Positions 6,656 to 6,743 of a stretch of 6,743 nucleotides of DNA are shown here, piece after piece (positions within the stretch are counted from its first letter, which is position 1; the number at the start of each line of letters is the position of its first letter). Origin of the DNA: Streptosporangiaceae bacterium (GTDB lineage Bacteria > Actinomycetota > Actinomycetes > Streptosporangiales > Streptosporangiaceae); NCBI GenBank assembly GCA_030052355.1, contig JASIGS010000121.1, positions 1 to 6,743 of the forward strand. Direction: 5' to 3'. The notes below the pieces were generated by a model, which saw only the letters and a program-made list of their open reading frames with translations, was not told the origin of the DNA and ran no database searches. The position numbers were made by a program, and so were the translations under genes.

Positions 6656-6743
6656 GTGGAGACAATCATCGGCTTTGTCGTCGGCTACTACGTCGGAACG
6701 CAGGACGGCAGGAAAGGCCTGCAACGGCTGCGTGATTCCGTCC
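6656..6743 (+). CDS. Start of a small, probably membrane-associated protein (3' end missing)
   Basis: From the GTG at 6656 the frame reads METIIGFVVGYYVGTQDG and then RKGLQRLRDSV for 29 residues, and is still open at the window edge. The opening is a short hydrophobic, glycine-spaced helix (GxxxGxxxG: G6, G10, G14) followed by a basic amphipathic stretch. This pattern is common in tiny actinobacterial membrane proteins. AAGG at 6645-6648 lies 7 bases before the GTG, and an in-frame stop at 6614-6616 with no other start in between leaves this as the only start. A second frame from GTG 6642 (VKAELWRQSS...) is also open but looks unlike a protein. The family is unknown to me. It is probably the next gene of the hydrogenase operon. 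Confidence 0.6.
   Translation, partial: METIIGFVVGYYVGTQDGRKGLQRLRDSV

Overview
The window is GC-rich and densely coded on the + strand only, with short or overlapping gene junctions and frequent GTG/TTG starts. It looks like chromosomal DNA of a soil-type actinobacterium (Actinomycetota). The sequence does not fix the genus. The core is a group 1h [NiFe] hydrogenase locus (formerly group 5, 'actinobacterial-type', Hhy). In actinobacteria this enzyme family oxidises H2 down to atmospheric concentrations during starvation or sporulation.

Layout: (1) 1-923, small subunit hhyS, whose 5' end lies outside the window. (2) 952-2739, catalytic large subunit hhyL, with both Ni-binding motifs and a C-terminal peptide that must be cleaved. 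(3) 2740-2854, the only sizeable gap in the operon, which holds a strong hairpin without a U-tract. (4) 2855-3715, hhyE, a NifU-like domain fused to a Rieske-like domain whose ligand positions read as four cysteines. (5) 3712-4434, a DUF5947-type protein with a cysteine-rich putative metal site. (6) 4427-5077, a DUF6084-type protein. (7) 5074-6492, a 472-residue conserved-looking protein of unknown function. (8) 6489-6593, a 34-residue single-helix membrane peptide resembling the DUF6893 small proteins. (9) a second hairpin at 6594-6617. (10) 6656-6743, the start of another tiny, probably membrane-associated protein that runs off the window.

How the parts may work together: HhyS and HhyL form the H2-oxidising dimer. 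HhyE probably takes part in Fe-S cluster assembly or carries electrons away from the small subunit; work on the mycobacterial equivalent showed it is needed for activity. The DUF5947, DUF6084 and 472-residue proteins are tightly coupled to hhyE by overlapping stop/start codons, so they are probably made together as an accessory module for assembly, electron transfer or membrane docking. The two tiny membrane peptides at the 3' end could tether an otherwise soluble hydrogenase near the quinone pool. No maturation protease or hyp genes are in the window; they probably lie downstream. The accessory genes have no firmly established biochemical function, and they are the most interesting part of the window. 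No RNA genes, CRISPR arrays, transposons or phage features were seen.
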